Notes: generated by a model from the sequence alone, not told the origin. A stretch of 64,000 nt of DNA from Platanthera guangdongensis (GCA_039583875.1 CM077153.1:109612568-109676567); one strand, 5' to 3'. Shown: positions 46,477 to 59,170, counted from the stretch's first letter. Made by a program: numbers and translations.

Positions 46477-49024
46477 ACTACTATTAAGTGCCTCCTGATG
46501 GAGACTATTGATGGTCTGACACTCGAGGCCCCGGCTACGGTCTTGAGGATGCCAGACTTCGACCTGGTTTTGGGCATGACATGGCTTACTTGTAACCATG
46601 CCCAGATAGATTTCCCGGCAAGGAAGGTTGTACTGAGTTATGATGGCACCTTCGTGACCATCGAAGCTATTACTCCCATCTCCCGTAGGATGTTATCTTC
46701 TACTTAGGCTGACAAGGCCCACATGCAGGGAGATGAGGTCTATCAGGTGTTCTTCGAGATGGTCGAGGTCAAGACGATGGTTGCCGATATATCGGTGGTA
46801 CGCGACTTTGCAGATGTGGTTCTAGAGAAGCTACCAGGATTTCCGCCACATTGGGAGAAGGATTTTCAGATCCAGTTGGTGCCGGGAACTAAGCCAGTGT
46901 CTATGGTTCCCTATCAGATGGCTCCAGAGGAGCTGGTGGAGTTCAGGGGTCAGCTGCAGGAGCTATTGGAGGATGGATTCGTTAGGCCAAGTTCCTCGTA
47001 TTGGGGAGCTCCAGTTTTGTTTGTGAAGAAGAAGGATAAGACCCTCTGGTTGTGCATTGACTATCGTGCACTGAACTGGTTGATAGTTTGGAACACATAT
47101 CTACTGCCAAGGATCGATGAGTTATTTGCTCAGCTAGAGGGAGCACATTGGTTCTCGAAGCTAGATCTGAGGCCGGGATACTATCATCTACGGATTCAGG
47201 AAGAAGACATCCCGAAGACGTCATTTAGCAGCAGATATAGCTTGCATGAGTTTATCGTGATGCCATTTATACTAATGAATGCGCCATCATCCTTCATCAG
47301 TTTCTTGAATCGGGTGTTCGATCCGTACCTCGACAGGTTTGTTATTGTATTCATAGATGAAATCCTCATTTATTCGAGGCCGAAGGAAGAGCATGCACAA
47401 CATTTGGCTTTGTCTCTAGAGAAGCTCAGGGAGCATCAGTTGTATGCCAAGTTCAGCAAGTGCCAGTTTTGGCCGACGGAGGTAGACTTTTTAAGCCACA
47501 TTGTCAGAGGAGCGGGACTGGCAGTGGATCCCGCGAAGATTCAGTCAGTACGAGACTGGCCTTAGTTGAATATGGCCATGGATGTCCAAAGTTTTCTTGG
47601 ATTGGCCGGGTACTATCGGAAGTTTGTGCATGGATTTTCTTAGATAGCCCTCCCACTGACTTCTTTGATGAATAAGGACACTACATTCGTTTGGATGCCA
47701 CAGTATGAGACAGCCTTCGAGGAGGTGAAGGGTCTGCTTACGTCGGCCGCTATTCTCGCTCTTCCGCCTGGGAAAGAGGGCTTTCAGGTGTATATTGATG
47801 CGTAGATTCAGGGGATGGGCGCTGTACTGATGCAGCATAGACATGTGATAGCATACGCCTCCCGCCAGTTGAAGAAGCACGAGCAAAACTACCCTGTGCA
47901 TGACTTGGAGATGGGAGCAGTGGTGTTCGCTCTAAAGATTTGGCGGCATTATCTTTATGGTGCGCACTGCGACATATTTTCGGATTACAAGAATCTTAAA
48001 TATGTTGATACTCACAAGGAGTTGAATATCCGCCAAAGACGATTGGTGGAGTTTTATCTGATATTGAGTACACGATACACTATCACCCGAGAAAGGCGAA
48101 TGTGGTGGCAGACGCAATAAGCCGGAGGGCTACCACTTTAGGAGCAGAGCCCCAGTTGATGGTTGTGGAGCTGATACGGATGATGGAGGATATGTAGATT
48201 ACATTGGTGTCCTCGGACAACTCAGAGCTTTATGAGGAGTATCTGCCCAAGATGAGCACTACCGATGATATTTGAGATCGCATCAGGGCTGAGCAGAGGA
48301 GGGATGACAAGCTAGAGCTAGTATTCAGGATCTTGAAGGCGGGCACGGCTGGGGAGTATATAGAGAAGGATGGGTTGTTATGCTTTAGAGGACGGGTGTA
48401 CATACTGGTTGGGGGCATGATTCGGGAGGACAATATGACCAAGGCACACTAAAGTAGGTACTCGGTGCACCCAGGAATCAACAAGATGACGGTCGACCTG
48501 AAGAGGATGATGTACTGGCCAGACATGAAGAGGGATATCACAAACTTCATGACCCATTGCGAGGCTTGTTAGTTAGTGAAGGCGGAGTGTAAGGGTCCGG
48601 CTGGATTGTTGGAGCAATTTCCGATGTCGGAGTGGAAGTTCGACGATATCGCCATGGATTTCATACATGGTCTTCCTCGGTCACATCTGAGGAACGACTC
48701 GATATGGGTGATCGTTGATCGATTGATGAAGGTGGTCAGATTTCTACCGATCAGGAAGGATGCTCTTGTGGGTGACTTGGTAAGGAGGTTTGTGGAGCAG
48801 TTCTTCCAATACCATGGAGTACCGAGGACGATAATATAAGATCGTGATGGACGATTTACGTCTAAGGAGTGGAGGTCGGTCCAGGCTTATTTGGGGACCC
48901 CGTTGACATTTAGTACCGCCTTCCACCCTCAAACGGATGGGTAGACAGAGCGCACCAATCAGACACTGGAGGATTTGTTGCGTCTTTGCATACTGGACCA
49001 CGGAGAGCCATGGGAGAGGCAGCT
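46477..49024 (+). pseudogene. pol: element E pol part 1: protease end, RT, RNase H, integrase
   Basis: Reads LRMPDFDLVLGMTWL (protease C-terminal part), then [44 protein letters not shown], and [13 protein letters not shown], where the second catalytic Asp is Glu. RNase [21 protein letters not shown] and [10 protein letters not shown]. Integrase: [44 protein letters not shown], then LCILDHGEPWERQL where TekB interrupts. Stops at 46705, 47563, 47641, 47803, 48118, 48838, 48941 and elsewhere, plus frame changes (for example after ~48060). Not functional. Confidence 0.9.
49020..49024. other. target duplication of TekB (left), CAGCT
   Basis: Matches 57860-57864. Confidence 0.95.
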
Positions 49025-50286
49025 TGTAACACCCCCATCTGTCGCATGGCATATAACAGAAGGTCCAGCTGGAACCCGACGCCATATACCACAAACAGTC
49101 GGAAGGATTACCAAATGAATAATCAAACCAACCAATTAAGACTACTCGTCCTAATCACAGACCATTCTAGCGGAAGTTTTTAAAATTGAAAGAACCCAAA
49201 ATTAAATCCATCAATATGAATGTCCATAGCTACAACAACAGGAATGAAACCCCAAATACACAGAAACGGGTACATGGCCTTATGACCTTACAAATGTTCA
49301 CTTAATAAAGAGTGTTTTACATACATCGGCTCGCAGGCCGGCCACACATGATAAATATAAAAAACAGCTATTCTACGGCCTTCTAGGGCCAGCACAGCAA
49401 CATGGGCTCCAGCCCGCTATTTGGCGCTCGGCTCCGCAGCACCTACAAGCACATACCACCGCACGGTGGCAAATAAAGCAACGGTCAGCTAAAAGCCGAC
49501 CAAATTATAACGACCCCGCCCCTTACTCGGGACGGCGGTGCTCTTTCCTTACATAACATTAGCCCAACAATATATATAGCGCAATTATATTTCGCCACAG
49601 GTGTAGGCTCGCACGGCCAAACACCCCATGCACTCAGGGCACATTCATGGTGAACCCTGACCCATCAGTGCATTCACCACCACCCCCAGGATGGCAACAA
49701 TATGTGAGCATTTAGCCTTTCTGACCACCGTCTAAGGCTCCGACTATGCCAACGGCCAGTCCCCGTCTTCGGGTCTCTCGCACCGAACCACAAGCCTAGG
49801 TCCAATTCCACTTGCCTGTTGCTCACGCCGCATGTCCAATTTAAGTCCTATGCGCGACCAATCTTCTCTCGGATCCCAAATTTTCCAAAACAATCTCATA
49901 ACTCAGTTATGATCAAGGCCGGTTCCCAGACTGCCAAGTTAGCAGAACACGTTTCCGCTCAATTTTTCGGGTGCGCCTTGAAGCTAACCTCCAAGGATCC
50001 CTGCTGCAATCTACCACGTAGAAACCCGAAAAAAAACCCAAAGCACGGAGTCTTCTCCGGCAAAAGCACATCAAATGCAACATCACCGATCCAGACGGTA
50101 CACGTCCGGGTAGGCTTCACATACAATGCCTATGCCGGTACTTACGATTTCGGGCTCTATATGCAACACAAGGGGGACTATTCACATCAACCCCAAGGAA
50201 CACCACGCACTCACCGCACACTCGCGGGAGCGGGATTCCCTATGCAGAAAGAAAGAGCTTCAAACGTTCAAGTTGAGAATCGTTAC

Positions 50287-50310
50287 CCTTGTAGTTCGTT
50301 TTGGCGCCAT
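50287..50310 (-). other. LTR mini-exon copy in TekB 3' LTR (intact)
   Basis: ATG plus seven codons (MAPKRTTR) and donor G|GTAACG. The 5' LTR copy has lost both ATG and the last exonic G. Confidence 0.55.
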
Positions 50311-50589
50311 GGAAAAACTACGCGGTTAGAACTCTTCGCAACGACCCTCCCTCCACGGATCCACTCTCTGATTTCGAAACGGCACTCCGATGCTCCGCCA
50401 GCAGCCGGAAACCTCCTTCTTCTTCCTCTTCTCTCTCACTTTGGAAGGAGAAAGCTTTGGAGAGAAAATGAGGAATTAACCCCCTATTCCTGGCCTTAAC
50501 AGAGCAGGAACTCATCTGAGCCGTCAGATCTAAATTAAAGGAAACGAACGGCTCAGATCTGCCCAAAATTCTCCAGAGCTGGGCCGAAC

Positions 50590-50940
50590 ACGACTTGGCA
50601 CACGGGCGTGTCCCAGGCCGTGTGCCTCGATCCAGGCACGATCGTCGAACTGAGAGACGCACACGGGCCATGACACGCCCGTGTCTCACCTGACACGCCC
50701 GTGTCGGGTTCCTCGACACGCCCGTGTTCGGGGGCGTGTCACGCATAACCGCCACGGCAACGGACACGACCCAACTGTACACGGGTAGGGACATGGGTAG
50801 GCACACGCCCGTGTCGGATGACACGCCCGTGTCATCCGGCCGTGTTCCTGGCCGTGTCCTTCTCGGGTTGGAAACGGCCAAAAATCACCAGCCAGACACG
50901 GCCTTGGACACGCCCGTGTCCTAGGCCGTGTACCCCTATA
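50590..50940 (-). repeat. palindrome array in TekB 3' LTR
   Basis: ACACGGGCGTGTCC, GACACGCCCGTGTC and one ATCGTCGAACTGAG element. The counterpart in the other LTR is at about 57435-57790. Confidence 0.85.
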
Positions 50941-51000
50941 CAGGCATCAAAAATACTTTTTTTTCGCGACTGACTTGCACACCATTTTTAGGGCGTTACA

Positions 51001-51017
51001 AATCTCCCCCACTTAAG
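51001..51017 (-). other. polypurine tract of TekB
   Basis: Minus strand AAGTGGGGGAGATT next to the 3' LTR. Confidence 0.85.
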
Positions 51018-51054
51018 GAATTTCGTCACGAAATTAAACAAAGGTACACAAAAT

Positions 51055-54000
51055 CTAACTGATACCTGAGTGGAACAACTCGGGGTATTCCTCCAACATA
51101 GCTTGCTCTCGCTCCCAAGAAAGCTCCTCACGTCCGCAATTATCCCAGCGGACTTTTACCATTCGGACCTCCTTGTTGCGGAGTCGTTTGACTGCAACAT
51201 CTTCAATTCGTACTGGCTTGACCCTTGTTGTTAACTCATAATCAACCGATACCTGATTGTCCGCAACGATCTGCGAAGGCTCTTGCACTGCCTTACGCAA
51301 CACCGATACGTGGAACACGCCATGCATCCCACTCAACTCCGTCGACAGCTTCAACCTATACGCCGCCTCGCCAACACGCTCTAGGATTTCAAATGGTCCA
51401 AGGTATCTCGGACTCAGCTTCTTCAAGCGTCGAACCTGTGATACACCCTTGAACGGCTTGATTTTTAGATATACCATGTCGCCAACGTTGAACTCCACAT
51501 TTCTATGTTTGGCATTGTAATACTTTGACTGTCTATCCTGAGCAATCTTCAGCCTTTCCTGAATTGTCCGTATCATTGAAGTGGCGTCTTCCACCGCTTG
51601 ACGTTTATACAACTTCGATTCGCCTGCCTCCAACCAAGATAACGGTGTACGACACTTCCTCCCGTACAAGGCCTCGAAAGGCGCCATTCCAATACTTGCC
51701 TGAAAGCTATTGTTGTATGCAAACTCCACCATGCACAAGTGATCCTCACAATTCTTCCCGAAATCTAGGACGCACATGCGAAGCATGTCATCCATAGTCC
51801 TGTTGACTCTCTCGGTTTGGCCATCTGTCAGCGGGTGAAAGGCTGTGCTGAACTTTAGCTTAGTACCCAACAGACCATGCACCAACCTCCAGTCATTTGA
51901 CGTGAAGCGTCCATCACGATCACTAACAATACTGCGAGGCACACCATGCAATCGTACAATATTATCCACGTAGAGTTTGACTAACTTTTCCACTGGATCC
52001 TCCTTTCTCACTGGGATAAAGTGCGACACCTTTGTCAATCTATCTACGACCACCCAAATGGCGTCGTTTCCCTTCTGCGACTTCGGCAAACCGTGTACAA
52101 AATCCATAAATATGTCGTCAAACTTCCATTCTGGGATAGGAAGGGATTTCAAGAAACCTCCGGGCTTCTAGCATTCCGCCTTCACCAATGCACAAGTACG
52201 GCACTTGGCCACATAAAGTGCCACATCCCTCTTCAAACCCGGCCACCAGAATAATTTCTTCATGTCTCTATACATTTTCGTGCTTCCCGGGTGGATTGAG
52301 TACTTGGTATGATGAGCCTCATACATCAATTCCTCCCGAATGTTATCCGCACTAGGAACGCATAGACGACTGTCCTTCCTTAGCAACCCATCTTCAACCA
52401 CAAACTGGGAATTTGACCCATCCAAAGATTCATCCAAGATTTGCTTCATGCTGCTATCCTGAACCAAAGCCCGCCAAACTCTATCCGCTTGGTCACACTG
52501 CACCTCTGTCCAAAATAGTTTCGCCTAGGCACTAGACTGCTTATCGACACAAGATATCTCCAATGCCTCCAACTCTTGGACCAATCTCTCGTTATGTACC
52601 GATAACCAATTGGCTTGTGCGAGAATCTTACGACTCAACGCATCCGCCACTGCATTTCCCTTCCCAGGCACATAGTGTATCTTGAAGGTGTAGTCCCCTA
52701 AGAACTCCATCCACCTCCTCTGCCTCATGTTCAGATCCTTTTGGTCCAATAGGTAATTCAAACTCTTATGATCGGTGTAAATATCGACCTTCACACCGTA
52801 CAGATAGTGCCTCCAGAGCTTTAGAGCAAATATCACGGCTGCTAACTCTAAGTCGTGGAACCGGTAATTTCTCTCGTGAACCTTCAATTGTCGTGAACCA
52901 TAAGCTATCACTCTCTCATGCTGTAGCAAAACACAGCCCAAACCACTGCCCGAAGCATCACTATAGATCTCAAACCCTTCGGTTCCACTTGGCGAACATA
53001 AAATGGGCGCCGTGGTCAACCGCCTCTTCAATTCTTCAAAAGCCTATTCGCACTCCGAAGACCACACAAACTTCTGATCCTTTCTTATCAACGTCGTGAG
53101 TGGTAGTGCTATCCGCGAGAAGTTCTCTACGAAGCGCCTGTAGTAGTCAGCAAGCCCCAGAAAACTCCGGACCTCTGCCACCGTAGTCAAAGAAGACCAC
53201 TCTAGTATCGCCACTATCTTCGCCGGATCTACAGCTATTCCTTCTCCACTGACAACATGACCAAGGAACGCTATCGAGGATAACCAGAATTCACACTTGG
53301 AGAACTTTGCATACAACTAACTTTTCCTCAATGTCTCCAACACCATGTGTGAATGCTTGTAATGATCCTCCTCACACCGCGAATACACCAGAATATCATC
53401 GATGAATACTATCACGAAATGGTCCAGGTATTCTCTGAACATCCTATTCATCAGATCCATAAACATGGATGGCGCATTTGTCAACCCAAACGGCATAACC
53501 GTGAACTCGTAATGCCCAAACTGCGTACTGAATGCTGTCTTTGGGATGTCGCTCTCCCTTATCCTCAACTGATAGTAACCGGACTTAAAATATAACTTCG
53601 AATATACAGTTGATCCAACCAACTGATCAAATAGATCGTCAATCCTCGAGATTGGATATTTGTTCTTCTCCGTAAGTTTGTTCAATTCTCGATAATCGAT
53701 ACAAAGCCGCAAGCTCTCATCTTTCTTCTTAACAAAGAGGACTGGTGCGCTCCAAGGCGATGAACTTGGACGCACATATCCTTGCTCTAGCAACTCCTGC
53801 AGTTGCACCTTCAACTCTGCCATTTCTCTTGGGGCTATCCGATAGGGGGAGCGTGACACCGGTTTGGCACCCGGTACCAGCTCTATAGTAAAGTCTATCT
53901 CCCGCTGAGGAGGGGCTCCTGGGAGATCATCTGGAAACACATCAGGATACTCGGACACAACTGGGATGTTGTCCAAACTAGGCTTAGGCGTCGAAGTCTG

Positions 54001-54440
54001 CACTAGAGTGACATATAGTTCTGCCCCAGACCGAACTGCCTTGAACATCTGAAGGGCTGACATCAGAACTTTCCCTGACCCCTTCATGCACGCAAAAGTA
54101 GTCTCTCGATCAGTGTCCAGACCCAACTTGACTTCTTTACGGTTGCAATCAATGCATGCACTCTGCTCTGAGAGCCAATCCATACTGAAAATTACGTCGA
54201 ACTCCACCAACGGTAGAACCAACGCCCGCAAATCAAACTCCCGGTCTCCAATCCGAATCTTCACAACACAAACCCTATCCGCACGCATGGAGCACCCATT
54301 AGGCAACAACACATCCAACTTGTTTTCTGCCATCGAGAACGGAACTCCGATGTGCGATATAAATTTTTCGGACAGGAAGGAATGTGATGCTCCCGTATCA
54401 AAAAGGGCTCTCGCCGGAAACCTAAAGATTAACACAAAGC
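51055..54440 (-). pseudogene. pol: TekB pol: protease to chromodomain, four stops
   Basis: From the intron acceptor: [24 protein letters not shown] (protease), [35 protein letters not shown] and [10 protein letters not shown], RNase [19 protein letters not shown] and [13 protein letters not shown], integrase [59 protein letters not shown], chromodomain [18 protein letters not shown] to EEYPELFHSGIS-stop. All segments share one frame; interruptions are single stops at about 53317, 53044, 52525 and 52168, mostly CAG to TAG. Catalytic residues retained. Confidence 0.94.
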
Positions 54441-54517
54441 CTAGAACTGACAAATGTAAGCTAACAAATACAAAGGTAACAACTATAAAAGTTAAACCAC
54501 TGTAATTCAACTCATAC
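54441..54517 (-). other. putative 77-nt gag-protease intron of TekB
   Basis: GACAG|GTATGAG to GTTCTAG|GCTTTGTG on the minus strand. Interior sequence largely different from the A-family intron, boundaries and frame effect the same. Confidence 0.7.
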
Positions 54518-55661
54518 CTGTCACCACGTCGGCTTGCTTAATGGCCTCCTACAGACCAAGGTTGTAGACTCTAGGCTGGGCTGGAGCATGATGGGACGTG
54601 GTTGACTCCACCGCCTTCCCTTTCTCCTCATAAGTCGCTCCAGGTCTCCTCTCGTACTTTGAACGTCCGCTCCAATACTCCCGAGCAAAATGCCCCGTCT
54701 TCCCGCAGTTGTAGCAAGCTCCGGGGACTCGACTTGTAGTTGCCCCCGACACATCAGCTGAAGGGGCTGAGTTCGAAGTCCTCCGCTTCTTGTTCCACCT
54801 GCGGAAACTTGACTTGTTATGTGGCACCTTGAACTCGGACTTCCTTTCTCCTGGGTCCTTCTTCTCTTGAACTTTCTTCACAACCTTTTCCAACGATCGG
54901 GCCGAATTGACCAAGGCTAGGAAGCCCTGCGCCTTAGGCCCAGCAAGGAGTAACTGTAAATCGTCGCGAAGACCCTCATAGAATCGGTTGGTCTTCCTCT
55001 CTTCATCTGTAAACATAGCACCAGCATAACGACCCAACCGTGTGAACTCCTGCAGATATTCGTCCACGCTTCTGGATCCCTGAGTCAACCAAAGAAACTG
55101 ATTCTCCATCTCCATCTTCTGAGCAGAGGGTACAAATCTGGCTAGGAACAATCTTGAAAATTCTTCCATCGGCACATCCGCAAGTTGCCTTCCCACTAGA
55201 AGATGAAACTCCATCTCGTCCCACCACAGCCTCGCTTCACCTTCCAAAAGAAAAGTCGCTATGGTGGTCTTCTGCCACTCCTTAGTTATTGTGGCCGTCA
55301 AGACCCTCTTAATGGAAGAGAGCCAGTCCTCAGCTTGAGTTGGCATTTCAACCCCATTAAACCTCGGAGGATTAAAGCCCATCACATGCTTTAGCTGCCT
55401 CTCCGTAGTTCTTCTCGGCTCTACTAACTCCATTGTTGCACGTTCCACCAATCTCGGCTCTGCCACCCTAACCGGTTCTTGCTCATTCACAGGAGGTGAG
55501 CGATGCATTTGCCATGCATGTTGGGCATTTGTCATTGCGAACACTGCCTCAGCCACCATCCTGATGGTTTCCGCTGAAGGAGGTGTAGCAGGCACGTCCC
55601 TTGGTGCACTACTTTCCGCTGATTGCGGACGCTCTGACTGACCAGCACCGCTCCAAGCTGC
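54518..55661 (-). pseudogene. gag: TekB gag (main coding exon), one stop
   Basis: Opens at GCA after the acceptor-like TATAG with in-frame TAG: AAWSGAGQSERPQSAESS, then the Gag core (EDWLSSIKRVLTATITKEWQ, FLLEGEARLWWDEMEF, RFVPSAQKMEMENQFL) and knuckle CYNCGKTGHFAREY (last Cys lost to Tyr). TAG replaces Gln at about 54549, near the end (..RVYNLGL). No ATG near the start; the start exon would be 57147-57170 in the 5' LTR, now mutated. Confidence 0.88.
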
Positions 55662-55863
55662 CTATAGTAGCAAAGAAACACGATTAGACGACAAACAAAT
55701 TGCTAAATGCAATCATTGGAACACTCAGGTTCCACTAAACAAGTGTATTTTCATTCCTAAGTGGACATTCATGGGTTCTTTTGATGTTATAACGATGACG
55801 CACACATGTGCTCACCACCCCTTAAAAGAATTCGCCCACGAATTCATTTAAGCCTGACCGTAA

Positions 55864-55883
55864 CCAGAAGTCTGATACCAAAT
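55864..55883 (-). other. primer-binding site of TekB
   Basis: Minus strand TTTGGTATCAGACTTCTGG beside the 5' LTR; same type as A-2. Confidence 0.85.
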
Positions 55884-57859
55884 TGTAACACCCCATCTGT
55901 CGCATGGCATATAACAGAAGGTCCAGCTGGAACCCGACGCCATATACCACAGACAGTCGGAAGGATTACCAAATGAATAATCAAACCAACCAATTAAGAC
56001 TACTCGTCCTAATCACAAAGCATTCTAGCAGAAGTTTTTAAAATTGAAAGAACCCAAAATTAAATCCATCAATATGAATGTCCGTAGCTACAACAACAGG
56101 AATGAAACCCCAAATACACAGAAGCGGGTACATGGCCTTATGGCCTTACAAATGTTCACTTAATAAAGAGTGTTTTACATACATCGGCTCGCATGCCGGC
56201 CACACATGATAAATATAAAAAATAGCTATTCTACAGCCTTCTAGGGCCAGCACAGCAACATGGGCTCCAGCCCGCTATTTGGCGCTCGGCTCCGCAGCAC
56301 CTACAAGCACATACCACCGCACGGTGGCAAATAAAGCAACGGTCAGCTAAAAGCCGACCAAATTATAACGACCCCGCCCCTTAGTCGGGACGGCGGTGTT
56401 CTTTCCCTACATAACATTAGCCCAACAATATATATAGCGCAATTATATTTCGCCACAGGTGTAGGATCGCACGGCCAAACACCCCGTGCACTCAGGGCAC
56501 ATTCATGGTGAACCCTGACCCATCAGTGCATCCACCACCACCCCTAGGATGGCAACAACATGTGAGCATTTAGCCTTTCTGACCACCGTCTAATGCTCCG
56601 ACTATGCCAACGGCCAGTCCCTGTCTTCGGGTCTCTCGCACCGAACCACATAGCCTAGGTCCAATTCCACTTGCCCGTTGCTCACGTCGCATGTCCAATT
56701 TAAGTCCTATGCGCGGGCCAAGCTTCTCTCGGATCCCAAATTTTCCAAAACAATCTCATAAATCAGTTATGATCAAGGCCGGTTCCCAGACCGCCAAGTT
56801 AGCAGAACACGTTTCCGCTCAATTTTCCGGGTGCGCCTTGAAGCTAACCTCCAAGGATCCCTGCTGCAATCTACTGCGTAGAAACCCGAAAAAAAACCCA
56901 AAGCACGGAGTCTTCTCCGGCAAAACCACATCAAATGCAACAGCACCGATCCAGATGGTACACATCCGGGTAGGCTTCACACACAATGCCTATGCCCGTA
57001 CTTACGATTTCGGGCTCTATATGCAACACAAGGGGGACTATTCACATCAACCCCAAGGAACACCACGCACTCACCGCACACTCGCGGGAGCGGGATTCCC
57101 TATGCAGAAAGAAAGAGCTTCAAACATTCAAGTTGAGAATCGTTACTCTTGTAGTTCGTTTTGGCTCCAAGGAAAAACTACGCGGTTAGAACTCTTCGCA
57201 ACGACCTTCCCTCCACGGATCCGCTCTCCGATTTCGAAACGACGCTCCGATGCTCTGTCGGCGGCCGGAAACCTCCTTCTTCTTCCTCTTCTCTCTCACT
57301 TTGGAAGGAGAAAGCTTTGGAGAGAAAATGAGGAATTAACCCCCTATTCCCGGCCTTAACAGAGCAGGAACTCATCTGAGCCGTCAGATCTAAATTCAAG
57401 GAAACGAACGGCTCGGATCTGCCCAAAATTCTCCAGACCTGGGCCGAACATGGCTTGGCACATGGCCGTGTCCCAGGTCGTGTGCCTCGATACAGGCAAG
57501 ATCGTCGAACTGAGAGACGCACACGAGCCATGACACGCCCGTGTCTCACCTGGCACGCCCGTGTCGGGTTCCTCGACATGCCCGTGTTCGGGGGCATGTC
57601 ACGCATAACCGCCACAGTAACGGACACAACCCAACTGTACACGTGTACGGACATGGGTAGGCACACGCCCGTGTCAGATGACACACCCGTGTCATCCGGC
57701 CGTGTTCCTGGCCGTGTCATTCTCGGGTTGGAAACGGCCAAAAATCACCATCCAGACACGGCCTTGGACACGCCCGTGTCCTAGGCCGTGTACCCCTATA
57801 CAGGCATAAAAATCCTTTTTTTTCGCGACCAACTTGCACACCATTTTTGGGGCGTTACA
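55884..57859 (-). repeat. 5' LTR of TekB, 1976 bp
   Basis: Same length and organisation as 49025-51000. The mini-exon (57170-57147) has TTG in place of ATG and A|GTAACG in place of G|GTAACG. Confidence 0.95.
57147..57170 (-). pseudogene. mutated LTR start exon of TekB
   Basis: Start codon lost. The donor GT is still present. Distance to the gag acceptor gives a 1485-nt intron. Confidence 0.5.
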
Positions 57860-57864
57860 CAGCT
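57860..57864. other. target duplication of TekB (right), CAGCT
   Basis: Matches 49020-49024. Confidence 0.95.
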
Positions 57865-58561
57865 ACCGTTGATCGAATTCTTATACAACAACAGCCACCA
57901 GTCTAGCATCGTCATGGCCGCCTATGAAGCTTTATACAGGCGGAGATACAGGACTTCGTTGTCCTGGATCTAGGATGAAGATCCGAAGGCACTTGGCTCG
58001 GAGTTCATCGAGGATACAGATGCTCTGGTGCGGTTGATTCGAGACAGGATGTTGGAGGCCCAAAGTAGACATGCCAAGTATTACGATGCTCGGCACCATC
58101 AGGTAGAGTTTCAGGTAGGAGATCGGGTGTTTATGAATAAATGACCGATGCATGGAGTCTCTCGGGTGCGTGTTCGGAAGAAGCTCAGCCCGAAATATAC
58201 GGGTCCTTGGAGGATACTGGAACGGATCAGTCCCTTGGCTTATAGACTGGAGCTACCGCCAGAGCTAGAGGGTTTACACGACGCCTTCCACGTCTCCTCC
58301 CTCAGGGGATCTCTACTTCGGCCAAAGCAGCAGATTACGACTACAGATGGGCTTATAGCTTTTGATCGATCATTGCACCTGAAGCCGATCCGGATATACG
58401 ATACTGGAATACGAGTCTTGCGGCGCAAGAAGGTTCTGCTGGTCAACGTCTCGTGGAGGAATCATGGACAAGAGGAGCACACGTGAGAGCCTCAGGATTT
58501 GATGCAACAAAAGTACCCGGAACTTTTCATGTCAAGACTAGGAGAGAGAAAAGCATGCTAG
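57865..58561 (+). pseudogene. pol: element E pol part 2: integrase C-terminus and chromodomain
   Basis: Continues exactly from 49024: LPLIEFLYNNSHQSSIVMAA, YEALYRRRYRTSLSWI, then RHAKYYDARHHQVEFQVGD, GVSRVRVRKKLSPKYTGPW, LPPELEGLHDAFHVSSLR, and a chromodomain-like end (IRVLRRKKVLLVNVSWRNHG, then QDLMQQKYPELF). Stops at 57971, 58142 and 58484. Final TAG 58559-58561. Confidence 0.9.
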
Positions 58562-58736
58562 GAGTGCTTTTGTCAAGACTAGGTCATGACAAATCCCTAG
58601 GAAACCCAAGACCAAGTGAACCTAAGAATGAAGGTGATATCACAATGGTCTGCAAATAAGACTTTCCAATTACCTAACCTAAGGTTTGACTTTAGGGCCT
58701 CACCTTGACTCTTTGACCCACCACAACATCCCTAGC

Positions 58737-59170
58737 CCTTTAGAAGGTTCATTGGGTCACCAAGGACCCTTTGGGGTCAACTAAAAAGGTCAAGTTGACT
58801 AAAGTCAACTCTAACCCTAAAATGGTCAAAGTGACCTATCTAGGGCCAACAGACCTTCCCTTAGCCAATTTGACCCCACCATGGTACCCCTAATCCTAGG
58901 GGAGGACAATGGGTCACCAAGGACCTATTGGGGTCAACCAAAGAGGCTAAGTTGACCCAAGTCAACCCTAGCCCTAAAAAGGTCAAAGTGCACTAACTAA
59001 GGGTCAAGTGACCTCCAAGGTTCCCAACCAACACTTCCTAAGTCTTCCTAGACCTTAGGGGAGGCCAATGGGCAACCTAGAACACATTGGGGTCAACCCA
59101 AAAGGTCAATTTGACCAAGGTCAACTCAATCCTTGAAATAGGTCAAACTTGCTCAAATGGGTTAACTCAA
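58737..59170. repeat. ~158-bp degenerate tandem repeat, about 3 units
   Basis: Units marked by ATGGGTCACCAAGGACC-type starts at 58754, 58911 and 59070 (spacing 157 and 159), each followed by GGGGTCAAC, AAAGTCAAC and GGTCAAAGTG pieces. Lies in the 3' untranslated part of element E. No coding potential seen. Confidence 0.75.

Larger units (their letters stand above)
49025..51000 (-). repeat. 3' LTR of TekB, 1976 bp
   Basis: TGTAACACCCCC to AGGGCGTTACA on the plus strand. Keeps an intact copy of the ATG mini-exon and donor (50310-50285). Confidence 0.95.
49025..57859 (-). mobile_element. Tekay-like Ty3/gypsy element TekB
   Basis: 8835-bp minus-strand element with two 1976-bp LTRs, primer site, gag, 77-nt intron, pol with chromodomain and CAGCT duplications, inserted in element E integrase. 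Related to but distinct from the A family. LTRs differ by a few percent by eye. Pol carries only nonsense changes and no frameshift that I can see. Confidence 0.96.
46477..58561 (+). mobile_element. decayed Tekay-like gypsy element E, split by TekB
   Basis: Plus-strand gypsy pol fragments at 46477-49024 and 57865-58561. The left part is lost to copia D (its remaining 5' half would lie beyond the window) and TekB interrupts the integrase. Its 3' end is uncertain; a possible polypurine tract is at 59436-59451. Many stops indicate great age. Confidence 0.88.
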
